DNA of 33,088 bases from Thalassovita sp. (GCA_002729595.1 PBYL01000431.1:1-33088); one strand, 5' to 3'. Shown: positions 16,832-25,971, counted from the first letter of the stretch. Notes: a model not told the origin generated them from the sequence alone. Made by a program: numbers and translations.

Positions 16832-18050
16832 GAGCTGTTTTATGGCTATGTTGCTACTAATCATTAATAGCACATTTGCGCAGATTGATCAATTCAGCTA
16901 CAAGAGGAAATTAAGCGGTATTTCAGAGCAATGGCATAAACTGGAATTACCCGATGATATGTTTGCTAAGCTCAACGAAAACTTGAGTGATATTAGAATT
17001 TATGGTGTTTCAGAAGGAAATGATACTATTGAAGCTCCATATATTTTAAAGCTAAAAAGTGATCAGGTAAAAGTAAATGAGGTGAGTTTCGATGTGATTA
17101 ATCAGGCAAGAAATGGGCAGAATTATTTCTATACACTCGAAATTCCAGGGAGCCAAAAGGTAAATAGAATTGTACTAGATTTTACCCAGTCAAACTTCGA
17201 TTGGAGGGTAAAGTTAGAAGGCAGCCAGAACCAGCAACAGTGGTTTACTGTGTTAGAAGATTACAGAATTATGTCTATCAAAAATAATTTGACAGATTAT
17301 AAATTTACCCGTTTATCTTTCCCGGCTGCTAAGTACAAATATTTTAGATTGCAGATTCCTGCTAAAGAAAAGCCAAATCTAAAAACAGCTAAAGTATCTT
17401 TTAATGAACTAGTTAAGGGAGATTACCGAAACTATAAAATAGAGTCTTTTAAAGTCACTGAAAATAAAGAGCAAAAGCAAACTGTGGTGGATGTAAAATT
17501 GTCTCAGCCAGTTCCGATAAGTTATATCAAATTCAATATAAACGACGAGTTTGATTACTACAGAAATATGCGTTTGCAGTACCAAACCGATAGTTTTAAT
17601 ACCGATAAAGGCTGGAAATACAATTACAGTTCAGTAATCACAGATGTGTTAAGTTCTATAGAAGACAATGAGTTTAATTTTCATAATATTGTTACTCAGC
17701 AGCTCAAAGTGATCGTCGAAAACTATGACAATGAACCGCTGAATATCAGCTCTGTAGAAGTAAAAGGGAATGTATATGAGTTGTTAGGTAGGTTTACAAA
17801 ACCCGCAGATTATTATCTGGTTTATGGGCAAGAGTACCTTTCAAGTCCAGAATACGACATTGCCAGATTCGAAGAAAATGTTCCTGCAGATTTGAAATCG
17901 ATCAATATAGGCAGCGAAGAAATTATCCCGAAAGAACAGCCAGAACCAGTTTCTCCATTGTTTATTAGCAAGACTTGGCTTTGGGCAATTATGCTTATCA
18001 TAATTGCGGTGTTGGGTTGGTTCTCGGTGAAAATGATGAAAAGTACTTGA
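16803..18050 (+). CDS. DUF3999 exported, membrane-anchored protein
   Basis: 415 residues if the first ATG (16803) is used, 411 from the second (16815). Both lie inside the end of the DUF2339 gene, and no strong ribosome site decides between them. A signal peptide ends at STFAQ. The body shows DUF3999 (PF13163) features: QFSYKRKLSG, WHKLELPDDMFAKLNENLSDIRIYG, IEAPYIL, and carbohydrate-binding-module-like beta strands (VNRIVLDFTQSNFDWRVKLEGS). A C-terminal transmembrane helix (WLWAIMLIIIAVLGWFSV, ~391-408) is followed by a short basic tail. It probably works with DUF2339 as a periplasm-facing, membrane-anchored partner. A strong terminator follows. Confidence 0.85.
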   Translation: MLFQMKWKVKSCFMAMLLLIINSTFAQIDQFSYKRKLSGISEQWHKLELPDDMFAKLNENLSDIRIYGVSEGNDTIEAPYILKLKSDQVKVNEVSFDVINQARNGQNYFYTLEIPGSQKVNRIVLDFTQSNFDWRVKLEGSQNQQQWFTVLEDYRIMSIKNNLTDYKFTRLSFPAAKYKYFRLQIPAKEKPNLKTAKVSFNELVKGDYRNYKIESFKVTENKEQKQTVVDVKLSQPVPISYIKFNINDEFDYYRNMRLQYQTDSFNTDKGWKYNYSSVITDVLSSIEDNEFNFHNIVTQQLKVIVENYDNEPLNISSVEVKGNVYELLGRFTKPADYYLVYGQEYLSSPEYDIARFEENVPADLKSINIGSEEIIPKEQPEPVSPLFISKTWLWAIMLIIIAVLGWFSVKMMKST

Positions 18051-18059
18051 AAATAAAAA

Positions 18060-18094
18060 GGCTTATCTTTACATAAGATAAGCCAAAGTTTTTT
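18060..18094. terminator. Bidirectional terminator after DUF3999
   Basis: GGCTTATCTT (18060-18069) and AAGATAAGCC (18075-18084) form a perfect 10-bp stem with a 5-nt loop. Plus-strand Ts follow (GTTTTTTTT), and on the minus strand TTTTTATTTT follows. It can serve both the DUF2339-DUF3999 operon and the small minus-strand ORF at 18141-18278. Confidence 0.85.
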
Positions 18095-18140
18095 TTCTGA
18101 TAGTGTTTTTGTGTAATCAGGGACATTAAATTTGTAATTG

Positions 18141-18278
18141 CTAGACTTTCTGTTGTTTTACATCTTTTTTCTGTTTTTTAACTTTTTGTTTTAGTAAGTC
18201 TAACTTGCAATTAAGTTCTGAGAGTCTGATCTTTAAATGCAAAACATCGTCCAGATTAGCGTTATTCTCTTTTGTCAT
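18141..18278 (-). CDS. Possible 45-residue coiled-coil peptide
   Basis: Opens at ATG 18278 and stops at TAG 18141. The peptide begins MTKENNANLDDVLHLKIRLS and has leucines spaced in heptads (L13, L15, L19, L22, L26, L29), one Cys and a strongly basic tail rich in KKQKK and KQQK. It has no known domain. In its favour, the hairpin at 18060-18084 is followed by a T-tract on the minus strand, and the amino-acid pattern is a clean amphipathic helix. Against it, the ORF is short and its ribosome site is weak. It may instead be part of a non-coding RNA. Confidence 0.45.
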   Translation of the reverse strand: MTKENNANLDDVLHLKIRLSELNCKLDLLKQKVKKQKKDVKQQKV

Positions 18279-18542
18279 AATTTGATAAACTTAATACTCG
18301 AATGTTGTTGTTAAGCTAATTATTGTTAGTTAATCAGAGTGTAATTTTCTAACTGTAGGATGTGGTTACTTGGCATTATATATACGTAGAAAATTGTGAT
18401 TAAATGTGTTTATAGTGCATTTTTTTACTTTTAATGTTAATGCTTCAAAAAGAATAATTGGTTTATTGTTAAAACAAACAAATACTCTGTTAATTAGTAT
18501 TTATATAAAGAAACGAAGAAATCTATTTCACTCAGAGAATAT
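18279..18542. other. Intergenic region upstream of the sensor kinase
   Basis: AT-rich DNA between the small minus-strand ORF and the sensor kinase. It should contain promoters for both directions. I find no convincing TANNTTTG box with a matching -33 element and no inverted repeat of note. Confidence 0.3.
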
Positions 18543-21500
18543 ATGTCAACTAGTAAAAAACAACATTTTACTAAGAAAATTAGCCTAATTATCTGCACGG
18601 TTATATGCATTTCTCTTATTCCTTATTCTGTATTTTCTCAAGAAGATAAACTGTATTTTAAGCAATACGACACCAAACAAGGTTTGTCAAATAATACCAT
18701 TCGAAGAATATTAAAAGACAGCCGAGGTTTTTTGTGGATTGCCACCATAGAAGGTTTAAACCGCTATAATGGTTATGAGTTTGAGGTCTTTATGCCTGAG
18801 AATGAAGACAGTACTACCATCAGTAACAAGATGGTAAGCTCATTGGCAGAAGACAATAAAGGCAGAATCTGGATAGGCACAAACAATGGTCTAAATTGTT
18901 ATAATCCAGAAACCAACCAATTTACCAAATACTTACATCATGCAGAAGACAGTACTGGTTTGAGTCACCCGATGGTCACTTTTGTAACCACTACTTCAGA
19001 TGGATACATTTGGGCGGCAACGAATGGTGGAGGTTTAAATAGACTCAATCCTGAAACGGGAGAGTTTAAAATTTTTAAGCATAATGAAAGTGACAGTACA
19101 AGCATTGGCCAAGATTATTTGCTTTGTTTAAAAGCAGATAAAGAAGGTAATCTATGGATTGGTCAGGCAGGAAATGGCTTATCTAAATTCGATAAAAAAA
19201 CAGGTGAGTTTATCAATTACTACTTTAACCAGCCAGATAAAGATATGGCTTTTAAAGCCAATGTAATTCGAGATATTTATATAGATGATGCCGGAATAAT
19301 TTGGTTGGCGAGTTACTATGGTTTGCACAAGTTTAATCCAGAAACTAAGGCACATCAATACTTTGTAAATCTAAATGATGTAGAGAGGCAACGATCTGCA
19401 AACTCGCTCCATGCAATTGTGAGTGATGGAAAAAATGGAATGTGGTTAGCGAGCTACAATGGTGGTTTAATTCATTTTAATCCTCAAAAAAGCACTTTTA
19501 CAAATTACACTACAGATCAAACAGACGGACTCACCCACCAAGCTTTTTTTGATTTGTATGCTGATGAAAACCGGTTGTGGCTGGGTAGTGCGGGTGGCGG
19601 TTTATACAAGTTAGAATATCCCGATAATCCTTTTCACTTCCTGTTTCGAACAACCTTTTCAGATGCAGATAATTTTCCCATAACGCCAAACACTTGGGTT
19701 GAAGGACTCAATGGAGAACTAATTCTTGCTTATCATAATCATGGTTTGGTGGCTTATGATGTTGAGAAACAAAAAAGCTTAAAAGTGACATTTCTGGAAA
19801 ACCTCAATCCATTAATTGAAGGTTTGGCAATAACAAGCATGTGTTGGGACAAAGAAGATAATTTATGGTTAGGAACGAGAAGAAACGGACTTTATAAATA
19901 TCAACCAAAAACAGAAAAACTCACTCATTTTGAATTTGATAATAACCAAAACACAATCACGCATCACTTCATTAAATATTTACTTTGTGATGCACAAGGT
20001 CGAATTTTGGCAGGAACACCGTCTGGCTTAAGCATCTATAATCCTGAGACTGCAAGTTTTGAGTCTTGGGGAATTAAGGATGAAAATAAAATACCCAATG
20101 CCAACATCACTGCTTTGTTTGAAGATAGCCAACATCGAATTTGGGTAGGAACAGAACTAGGTTTGCATTTGCTGCAATCAGATAAAAACAGCTTTCAATC
20201 ATTCTATTTTGATGGGGAAAATCAGCATAGTTTAAATGATAATTCAATTCTATCTATAGCAGAAGATCAGGAGCAACATATTTGGGTGGGAACTCCTCAA
20301 GGTTTGAATCGAATTGATGCAAAGCTAAACGTAACAAGAGTAGTAGGGGATAATAAGCTTGAAAGTGAATTAATCAACACGATTCAAATTGATGATAATG
20401 GTATTTTGTGGCTAGGTACAAGTAAAGGAATTAGCCGAGTAGAAGTTGTACAAAAACAAGCAAGCTCAACAGTAGAGATTTTGCAAAGTATCAATTACTC
20501 ATTTGATGAACAGTTGACAAATACTACTTTTTACCAAAGTTCACATTTACAGAGCAATGGAAAGTTTGTGTTTCAAAGTGCGGCTTCTCCAATATTTTTT
20601 GATCCTGATAGTATCCAAGTAAATACTTTTCAGCCTCCTTTGTACATCACAGATTTTAAAATTTTTAATAAGTCTGTGAGCTCGCAAGCAAATGAAGATT
20701 ATGATAGGTTAAATCAATCTGCAAAGAGTGTAGCCTATACCAAATCGATTTCCATTCCTTACAAGTCGAAGTTTATCTCTTTCGATTTTGCAGCATTGGA
20801 CTTTAAAAATCCAGAAAAGATTAGTTATGCTTATCGCTTGCTTGGTTTCGATGAAGAATGGATTTATACTGATTCGAGAAGATATGCTTCCTATACCAAC
20901 TTATCTCCGGGTGAGTATCAGTTTCAGATAAAGTCGACTAATGCAGATGGAGTCTGGTTAAAAAATCCGGTTAGTTTAACGGTAGAAGTAATTCCTCCTT
21001 ATTGGCAGCGGTGGTGGTTTATTGCTTTGGTGCTTACTGCGATTTTTGCTTTGGCTTATCTCATTCACCGATATAGATTGCAGCGCGCTTTGGAGCTAGA
21101 AAGGCTAAGAATTAAAATTGCCAGTGACCTGCACGATGATATTGGTGCGACACTCACAAAAATCTCACTGTATGCAGATTTAATGGGTTCTGGTGCAGAT
21201 TCTGGTAATAGCCAACAATTGATAGTTAAAATTGCCGAAATGGGCAGAAATGCGCTTAAAAGCCTTTCTGATATTGTATGGGCAATAGACGCCAGAAACG
21301 ATACTTTGGGTAACCTAATCAACAAAATTCAAGACTTTGCGCTCAATCTGCTAGAAAGTAAAAACATCACAGCATCATTTAAAATGGAAGGGGTAAATCC
21401 AGAAACCTTCATTAACGCTGAAAAAAGACAGCATTTGTATCTCATTTGCAAAGAGGCAATAAACAACATTGCCAAGCACTCAGAAGCGCAACACGTGACA

Positions 21501-21689
21501 GTGGAGTTTATAAAGAACAAATCCACTTTTGATTTAAAAATTTATGATGATGGCAAGGGCTTACATGGCGCACAACGAAATGGAAACGGACTCAGAAATA
21601 TGGAAGAAAGAGCGAAGAATTTGGGTGGCAAATTGCAATTACACAACGAAAATGGACTTTTGTTAGAAGTAAAAGATATGACTTTGTAA
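18543..21689 (+). CDS. Propeller-type sensor histidine kinase (Reg_prop, Y_Y_Y, HisKA_3)
   Basis: 1048 residues. A signal peptide/membrane segment (ISLIICTVICISLIPYSVFSQ) is followed by a large periplasmic region (~35-720) of repeated two-component propeller strands. Examples are SRGFLWIATIEGLNRYNG, KGRIWIGTNNGLNCYNP and NLWIGQAGNGLSKFD. A Y_Y_Y domain lies at ~755-820, with a transmembrane helix at ~825-845 (WWFIALVLTAIFALAYLI). The cytoplasmic kinase has the dimerisation motif SDLHDDIGATLTK with phospho-acceptor H864. The HATPase domain has its N box near 970 (EAINNIAKHS) and G boxes near 1001 (DDGKGL) and 1018 (GLRNMEERAKNLGG). This architecture senses extracellular ligands, often carbohydrates, in Bacteroidota. 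Its partner regulator is next. Confidence 0.93.
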   Translation: MSTSKKQHFTKKISLIICTVICISLIPYSVFSQEDKLYFKQYDTKQGLSNNTIRRILKDSRGFLWIATIEGLNRYNGYEFEVFMPENEDSTTISNKMVSSLAEDNKGRIWIGTNNGLNCYNPETNQFTKYLHHAEDSTGLSHPMVTFVTTTSDGYIWAATNGGGLNRLNPETGEFKIFKHNESDSTSIGQDYLLCLKADKEGNLWIGQAGNGLSKFDKKTGEFINYYFNQPDKDMAFKANVIRDIYIDDAGIIWLASYYGLHKFNPETKAHQYFVNLNDVERQRSANSLHAIVSDGKNGMWLASYNGGLIHFNPQKSTFTNYTTDQTDGLTHQAFFDLYADENRLWLGSAGGGLYKLEYPDNPFHFLFRTTFSDADNFPITPNTWVEGLNGELILAYHNHGLVAYDVEKQKSLKVTFLENLNPLIEGLAITSMCWDKEDNLWLGTRRNGLYKYQPKTEKLTHFEFDNNQNTITHHFIKYLLCDAQGRILAGTPSGLSIYNPETASFESWGIKDENKIPNANITALFEDSQHRIWVGTELGLHLLQSDKNSFQSFYFDGENQHSLNDNSILSIAEDQEQHIWVGTPQGLNRIDAKLNVTRVVGDNKLESELINTIQIDDNGILWLGTSKGISRVEVVQKQASSTVEILQSINYSFDEQLTNTTFYQSSHLQSNGKFVFQSAASPIFFDPDSIQVNTFQPPLYITDFKIFNKSVSSQANEDYDRLNQSAKSVAYTKSISIPYKSKFISFDFAALDFKNPEKISYAYRLLGFDEEWIYTDSRRYASYTNLSPGEYQFQIKSTNADGVWLKNPVSLTVEVIPPYWQRWWFIALVLTAIFALAYLIHRYRLQRALELERLRIKIASDLHDDIGATLTKISLYADLMGSGADSGNSQQLIVKIAEMGRNALKSLSDIVWAIDARNDTLGNLINKIQDFALNLLESKNITASFKMEGVNPETFINAEKRQHLYLICKEAINNIAKHSEAQHVTVEFIKNKSTFDLKIYDDGKGLHGAQRNGNGLRNMEERAKNLGGKLQLHNENGLLLEVKDMTL

Positions 21690-21770
21690 ACATAAACATG
21701 TAGTTTTTGGCTGAGAATGAATTGTTCTTAAGGTATGAGTTTTAAATTGTCAATACTAAAAAACAATCGG

Positions 21771-22409
21771 ATGGATACATTAACAATCGCATTGGTAGAA
21801 GATGACAAAGAGATAAGAGAAGTAATTGCACTTTATTTGAGGTCTTGCAATGAGTTTAAACTTGTGGAAGAATTCAACTCTGTTGAAGACTTAATGGAAT
21901 CTGTAGATAAAGGGCAAGCGTTTAATGTGGTTTTAATGGATATTCAATTACCGGGAAAATCTGGAATTGAGGGGATAAAAATTTTAAAAGAGCGCTTCGA
22001 GCATATCGATATTATTATGCTCACCATCTATAATGACGAATATAAAATCTTCGATTCGCTTTGTGCAGGTGCTACTGGCTACTTACTTAAAAACACGCCA
22101 CTGGTAGAAGTTAAGTCAGGAATTTTAGAATTACACAAAGGTGGTTCGCCTATGTCGCCACAAATCGCCAGAAAGGTGGTGCACTTCTTTAATAAAGTTG
22201 CTCCCAGAAAAAAAAATAAAGTGCATCTCTCAGATAGAGAAACAGAAATTGTAGATGCTTTGGTAGAAGGTTTGAGCTACAAACTCATTGCCGATAAATT
22301 GTTTATCTCTGTAGACACTGTTCGCTATCACATTAAAAACATCTATCGCAAGTTACAAGTAAACAGCAAAGCAGAGGTTATTTCCAAAGCATTAAAGGGT
22401 GAGTTATAA
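21771..22409 (+). CDS. NarL/LuxR-type response regulator
   Basis: I start at ATG 21771 (212 residues), where the receiver domain begins MDTLTIALVEDD; an in-frame ATG 12 codons earlier is less likely. The receiver domain has acidic residues E10-D11-D12 and phospho-acceptor D57 (VVLMDIQLPGKSG). It also has conserved T in MLTIY and K in YLLKN. A C-terminal LuxR helix-turn-helix covers ~150-205 (LSDRETEIVDALVEGLSYKLIADKLFISVDTVRYHI). It lies 81 bp after the sensor kinase and is its natural partner, acting as a phosphorylation-controlled transcription factor. Its targets are not shown; the neighbouring genes are possible ones. Confidence 0.93.
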   Translation: MDTLTIALVEDDKEIREVIALYLRSCNEFKLVEEFNSVEDLMESVDKGQAFNVVLMDIQLPGKSGIEGIKILKERFEHIDIIMLTIYNDEYKIFDSLCAGATGYLLKNTPLVEVKSGILELHKGGSPMSPQIARKVVHFFNKVAPRKKNKVHLSDRETEIVDALVEGLSYKLIADKLFISVDTVRYHIKNIYRKLQVNSKAEVISKALKGEL

Positions 22410-22649
22410 CTCTTTTTCAAAACCTCCACCAAATACGTGTTGAACCCAATCTAGAAACTCCGCTTCATTATTGATGAGATAACCTTCTCCAAAACTTCTG
22501 ATGTAAAGTGGATAATCTTGTAATTTATTCTTCAAGTCTTTGAGATTTTTTAAACAACCAAAATAAGGATTGGCGGTATCGTACCAGTAAGAATTGGCAA
22601 AAGTTTGTATCAATTCATTTTTCAGAAACACTTCATGTTCTATTTCCAT
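22404..22649 (-). CDS. Small hypothetical protein, convergent with the response regulator
   Basis: 81 residues from ATG 22649; a TTG two codons earlier is not used. It is rich in aromatic residues (SYWYDTANPYFGCL, YPLYIRSFGEGYLI, WVQHVFGGGF) with a charged amphipathic start, and has no transmembrane segment. The composition and codon use look like a real small protein. I do not recognise a family. It is convergent with the response regulator, and the two stop codons lie side by side in TTATAA (22404-22409). Confidence 0.55.
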   Translation of the reverse strand: MEIEHEVFLKNELIQTFANSYWYDTANPYFGCLKNLKDLKNKLQDYPLYIRSFGEGYLINNEAEFLDWVQHVFGGGFEKEL

Positions 22650-22776
22650 GCTCAATTATGTTGTTAATTGCTTCTTTACAACTCTAATTTCGCCCTAATT
22701 TTATAAATAAAGCGGTATTATTCTTTTTTATCATCTCATTACTCTAAATATAATTATAAAAAATATTTAATTGAAT

Positions 22777-22848
22777 ATCAGTAGGTTATAATTAATAACT
22801 GAAAAATACGTTCAAAAACGTAAGTATCAGTTTTAAAACTGAAAAATA
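22777..22848 (+). promoter_or_regulatory. Candidate BlaI-type operator with palindromes
   Basis: TCAGTTTTAAAACTGA (22827-22842) is a perfect 16-bp palindrome, 24 bp before the repressor ATG. Its half-sites TCAGT/ACTGA also occur spaced further apart at 22778-22782 and 22798-22802. AACTGAAAAATA is repeated at 22797-22808 and 22837-22848, 40 bp apart. Between them is a second inverted repeat, TACGTT-CAAA-AACGTA (22807-22822). BlaI-type repressors bind palindromes in their own promoter, so this region is a strong operator candidate. Confidence 0.55.
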
Positions 22849-22865
22849 AGTTATACCTTAGTCTT

Positions 22866-23234
22866 ATGGAAGAGCTAACCAAAACAGAAGAAAAGATTAT
22901 GCAAATCCTTTGGGACATTAAAAAAGGATTTGTAAAAGATGTAATTGCGCAAATGCCAGAACCGAAGCCACCGTACAATACGATTTCTTCGGTAATTAGA
23001 ATTTTAGAAGGAAAAGGTTTTGTAGGGCATAAGGCATATGGAAAAACCCACGAATATTATCCGGTAATTACCAAGATGGCTTATAGCAAGTTTACACTTA
23101 AAAATATGATCAAAAACTATTTTGAAGGATCGTATGAAAAATTGGTGTCTTTTATGGTAAACGAGAAAGATTTATCAAATACAGAGATCAAAGAAATTAA
23201 AGACATCATCGACAAAAATTTTCCAAAAGAGTAA
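22866..23234 (+). CDS. BlaI/MecI/CopY-family transcriptional repressor
   Basis: 122 residues. The N-terminal winged helix is typical of the Penicillinase_R family (PF03965): LTKTEEKIMQILWDIKKGFVKDVI, PYNTISSVIRILEGKGFVGHKAYGKTHEYYPVI. The C-terminal helical part serves dimerisation. In the classic system a BlaR1 receptor triggers cleavage of the repressor. Here three BlaR1-like M56 proteins follow (4-bp gap to the first), so one repressor is shared by three membrane peptidases. Palindromic operator candidates lie just upstream. No beta-lactamase gene is near, and the inducing signal is unknown. Confidence 0.92.
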   Translation: MEELTKTEEKIMQILWDIKKGFVKDVIAQMPEPKPPYNTISSVIRILEGKGFVGHKAYGKTHEYYPVITKMAYSKFTLKNMIKNYFEGSYEKLVSFMVNEKDLSNTEIKEIKDIIDKNFPKE

Positions 23235-23238
23235 TCCA

Positions 23239-24603
23239 ATGACTAACTTCTTTATTAACCTGCTTGAAACCAGCATTTGTACAAGCATCTTATATTTTCT
23301 GTACATTAGTTTTTTTCGCAATCTTACTCACTTTCAGTGGAACAGGTTTTACCTAACAGGTATCTTGTTAATTGGTTTAATTATTCCGCTAGTCGATTTG
23401 CCAGTTACAGAAGGTGGCAAATTGCTAGAAATTGACATGGACCTTGCGCATTATTTTCCCGAAGAGGAGCATTTTAGCGATATCTGGGTGCACTCTCAGG
23501 AAAATGTAATTCCACAACAAAATGATAAAAGCTTTTCTATCTGGCAATTGGTAATATTTGCCTATTTAATTGGCTTTTTGTTTAGCCTTTTAAAACTACT
23601 AATCGCTTTTGCACAGATATATCAACTGATAAAAGAAAATCCTAAAGAGAAAAAAGAGGGTTATGTGCATGTAAAAGTGCTGAAAAACATAGCTCCTTGT
23701 TCTTTTGGAAAATGGGTGTTTCTGAGTGAACATTTAGAAAACAAACAAGCAATTCTCCAGCACGAATTAGCGCACATTCGTGACAGACATACTGCAGATG
23801 TTATTTTACTGGAAGTTTATGCTGTTTTTTTCTGGTTCAATCCTGTTACTTACTTTATTAAAAAATCGATTAACCAAATTCACGAGTTTATTGCAGATAA
23901 CAACACTGCAGATTTAGACAAGCGTACCTATGCCGAATTGATCCTTCAGCAGTCTGTGAGCAAGTCTTCTAATCTCCATTTGGTTAACTCGTTTGCATTT
24001 TTACCCATTAAAAAAAGAATACTTATGTTATCAAAAGAGAAATCATCTGCATTATCAAAAATCAGATTTGTGTTGATTGTACCAGTTGTATTTTTACTTA
24101 TTTCTGCATTTTCATCATCATTTACACCGCAAAATACTTTAACACCAGAGGTAGTCTCTGTGGTAACTACTTTTGTTCCAGAGGTGAAAGAAGAGATTAC
24201 TTTTGATGTACCAATTACTTCTAAAGAATCTGCCATCAGCTCAAGGTATGGCATGAGAATGAATCCGATTCAAAAGAAAGAGCAGTTTCATAGAGGTATA
24301 GATTTTAAAGCACCTAAAGGAACAGAAATTTATGCAGCTGCTGGTGGTACAATCATTCTTGCTGAACTTTCGGATAAACTTTATGGAAACCAGATAAAAA
24401 TAAGACATAGTGATGGTACCATAACTGGTTACTCACACATGAATGACTTGGATGTTAAAAAAGGCGATACAGTAAAAAAAGGCGAAAAAATCGGAACCGT
24501 AGGAAATACAGGTTTATCTACAGGACCACACTTGCACTTCGAGATTATCCAAAATGGAAAAAGTGTAAATCCAGAAGATTTGATTCCAGCGCTTAAAAAG
24601 TAA
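23239..24603 (+). CDS. M56 membrane peptidase fused to an M23 endopeptidase (paralogue 1)
   Basis: 454 residues. Transmembrane helices at ~7-25, 38-56 and 102-125 are followed by the M56 zinc site HELAH (175-179) and the distal HEFIAD (215-220). A further helix lies at ~276-295. Canonical BlaR1 has an extracellular penicillin-binding sensor after this point. Here residues ~330-450 are a complete LytM/M23 domain with H351, D355, H400 and HLH (431-433), all the zinc and catalytic residues. The M23 half is probably outside the cytoplasmic membrane, where it could bind or cut peptidoglycan and signal inward to the M56 protease. It lies 4 bp after the repressor. Confidence 0.88.
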   Translation: MTNFFINLLETSICTSILYFLYISFFRNLTHFQWNRFYLTGILLIGLIIPLVDLPVTEGGKLLEIDMDLAHYFPEEEHFSDIWVHSQENVIPQQNDKSFSIWQLVIFAYLIGFLFSLLKLLIAFAQIYQLIKENPKEKKEGYVHVKVLKNIAPCSFGKWVFLSEHLENKQAILQHELAHIRDRHTADVILLEVYAVFFWFNPVTYFIKKSINQIHEFIADNNTADLDKRTYAELILQQSVSKSSNLHLVNSFAFLPIKKRILMLSKEKSSALSKIRFVLIVPVVFLLISAFSSSFTPQNTLTPEVVSVVTTFVPEVKEEITFDVPITSKESAISSRYGMRMNPIQKKEQFHRGIDFKAPKGTEIYAAAGGTIILAELSDKLYGNQIKIRHSDGTITGYSHMNDLDVKKGDTVKKGEKIGTVGNTGLSTGPHLHFEIIQNGKSVNPEDLIPALKK

Positions 24604-24609
24604 AGACTT

Positions 24610-25965
24610 ATGCACTTACCAGTCTTGCTCGATTTTTTAATAGAAAGTAGCTTGTGTCTTTTTGTACTGTACTTGGTATACTGGTGCTTTTTTAGAAATT
24701 TGACCCATTTTCAATGGAATAGACTTTATCTGGTTGGTACAATTATTCTAAGCTTAAGTATACATGCAATTGAAATCCCCGCTGTTGAAAGTATCAAAAT
24801 AAGGGAAATTGAGGTGGATTTAACAGCGTATACCTCTGAGTATAACAATGTAAAAGATACTTTAGAGAAAACTCCTGAAATCATTTTTGCTAAGAAAAAT
24901 AACTTTAGATTTTCAGTTTTGCTATTGCTGACATCAATTTATTTCGGTGGTTCACTTTTCAGCTTAGTACGTTTAATTATTGCTATTATTCAAATAAGTC
25001 AACTTATAAAAAACAATCCTAAAGAAGATAGGAAAGGTTATATTTTAGTCAAAGTAAAGAAAAATATAGCTCCATGTTCATTTGGTAAATGGGTGTTTCT
25101 TTATGAACATACAGAAAATAAAAGTGAAATTCTCAGCCACGAACTGGTGCACATTCGTGAAAGACACACTGTAGATGTTATGTTATTAGAATTATACACG
25201 ATATTTTTCTGGTTCAATCCTGTCACTTACTTTATTAAAAAATCAATTAATCAGATTCACGAATATATTGCTGATCAAAAAACTATTTCAGTAGATAAAC
25301 GCAGTTATGCAAAGTTAATCCTTGAAAATGTTACTAGAAGATCAACATACTATTTGGTTAATTCATTTGCATTTTTACCCATCAAAAAAAGAATACTTAT
25401 GTTGTCAAAAAATAGATCGTCTGTATTTTCAAAATTCAGATTTGTGCTGATGTTGCCTGTTGTTTTTTTGCTTACAGTAGCTTTTTCAACTTCAACCATT
25501 CAGCAAACTTCTTTGCAGCCTGATGCCATCAAAGTAATAGTACCTGTGGTTGATGAGGTGAATTATATTATACCGATACTAAATCCGGATGGAAAAATTG
25601 GTTCTGGCTTTGGAATGCGCTTTCATCCCATTCTAAAAATTAGAAGATTACATACCGGAATTGATTTTAAAGTACCAGAGGGAACAGATATTCTCGCTGC
25701 TGCTGATGGTGAAGTAATCTTTTCTCAAAGTTCTGATAAAGGTTATGGCAACCATGTTAAAATCAAACATCCTGATGGCACTATTACCTTGTATGCGCAT
25801 ATGAGAGATATAGATGTAGAAAAAGGAATCCAAATTAAGCAAGGCGAAAAAGTTGGAACTGTGGGCAATACTGGGGTATCACTGAGCGCACATTTACACT
25901 TTGAGATTATCCAAAATGGAAAGAAAATAAATCCTGAAGATTTGATTCCAGAACTCAAAAAATAA
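24610..25965 (+). CDS. M56 membrane peptidase fused to an M23 endopeptidase (paralogue 2)
   Basis: 451 residues with the same plan as paralogue 1. Transmembrane helices occupy ~6-26, 38-50, ~100-125 and ~268-285. The M56 site is HELVH (177-181) with HEYIAD (217-222). The M23 domain has H348, D352, H397 and HLH (428-430), so the peptidase is predicted active. Its first ~30 residues and their DNA nearly match paralogue 3, while the rest resembles paralogue 1, so it is a mosaic. Gaps are 6 bp on each side, placing it in one operon with the repressor and paralogues. Having two M23-bearing copies suggests they respond to different substrates or in sequence. Confidence 0.88.
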   Translation: MHLPVLLDFLIESSLCLFVLYLVYWCFFRNLTHFQWNRLYLVGTIILSLSIHAIEIPAVESIKIREIEVDLTAYTSEYNNVKDTLEKTPEIIFAKKNNFRFSVLLLLTSIYFGGSLFSLVRLIIAIIQISQLIKNNPKEDRKGYILVKVKKNIAPCSFGKWVFLYEHTENKSEILSHELVHIRERHTVDVMLLELYTIFFWFNPVTYFIKKSINQIHEYIADQKTISVDKRSYAKLILENVTRRSTYYLVNSFAFLPIKKRILMLSKNRSSVFSKFRFVLMLPVVFLLTVAFSTSTIQQTSLQPDAIKVIVPVVDEVNYIIPILNPDGKIGSGFGMRFHPILKIRRLHTGIDFKVPEGTDILAAADGEVIFSQSSDKGYGNHVKIKHPDGTITLYAHMRDIDVEKGIQIKQGEKVGTVGNTGVSLSAHLHFEIIQNGKKINPEDLIPELKK

Positions 25966-25971
25966 AGATTT

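Noticed and set aside
23946..24254. Minus-strand ORF of 102 codons inside the M56-M23 gene
   Set aside because: It is antisense to a well-supported gene with no domain of its own.
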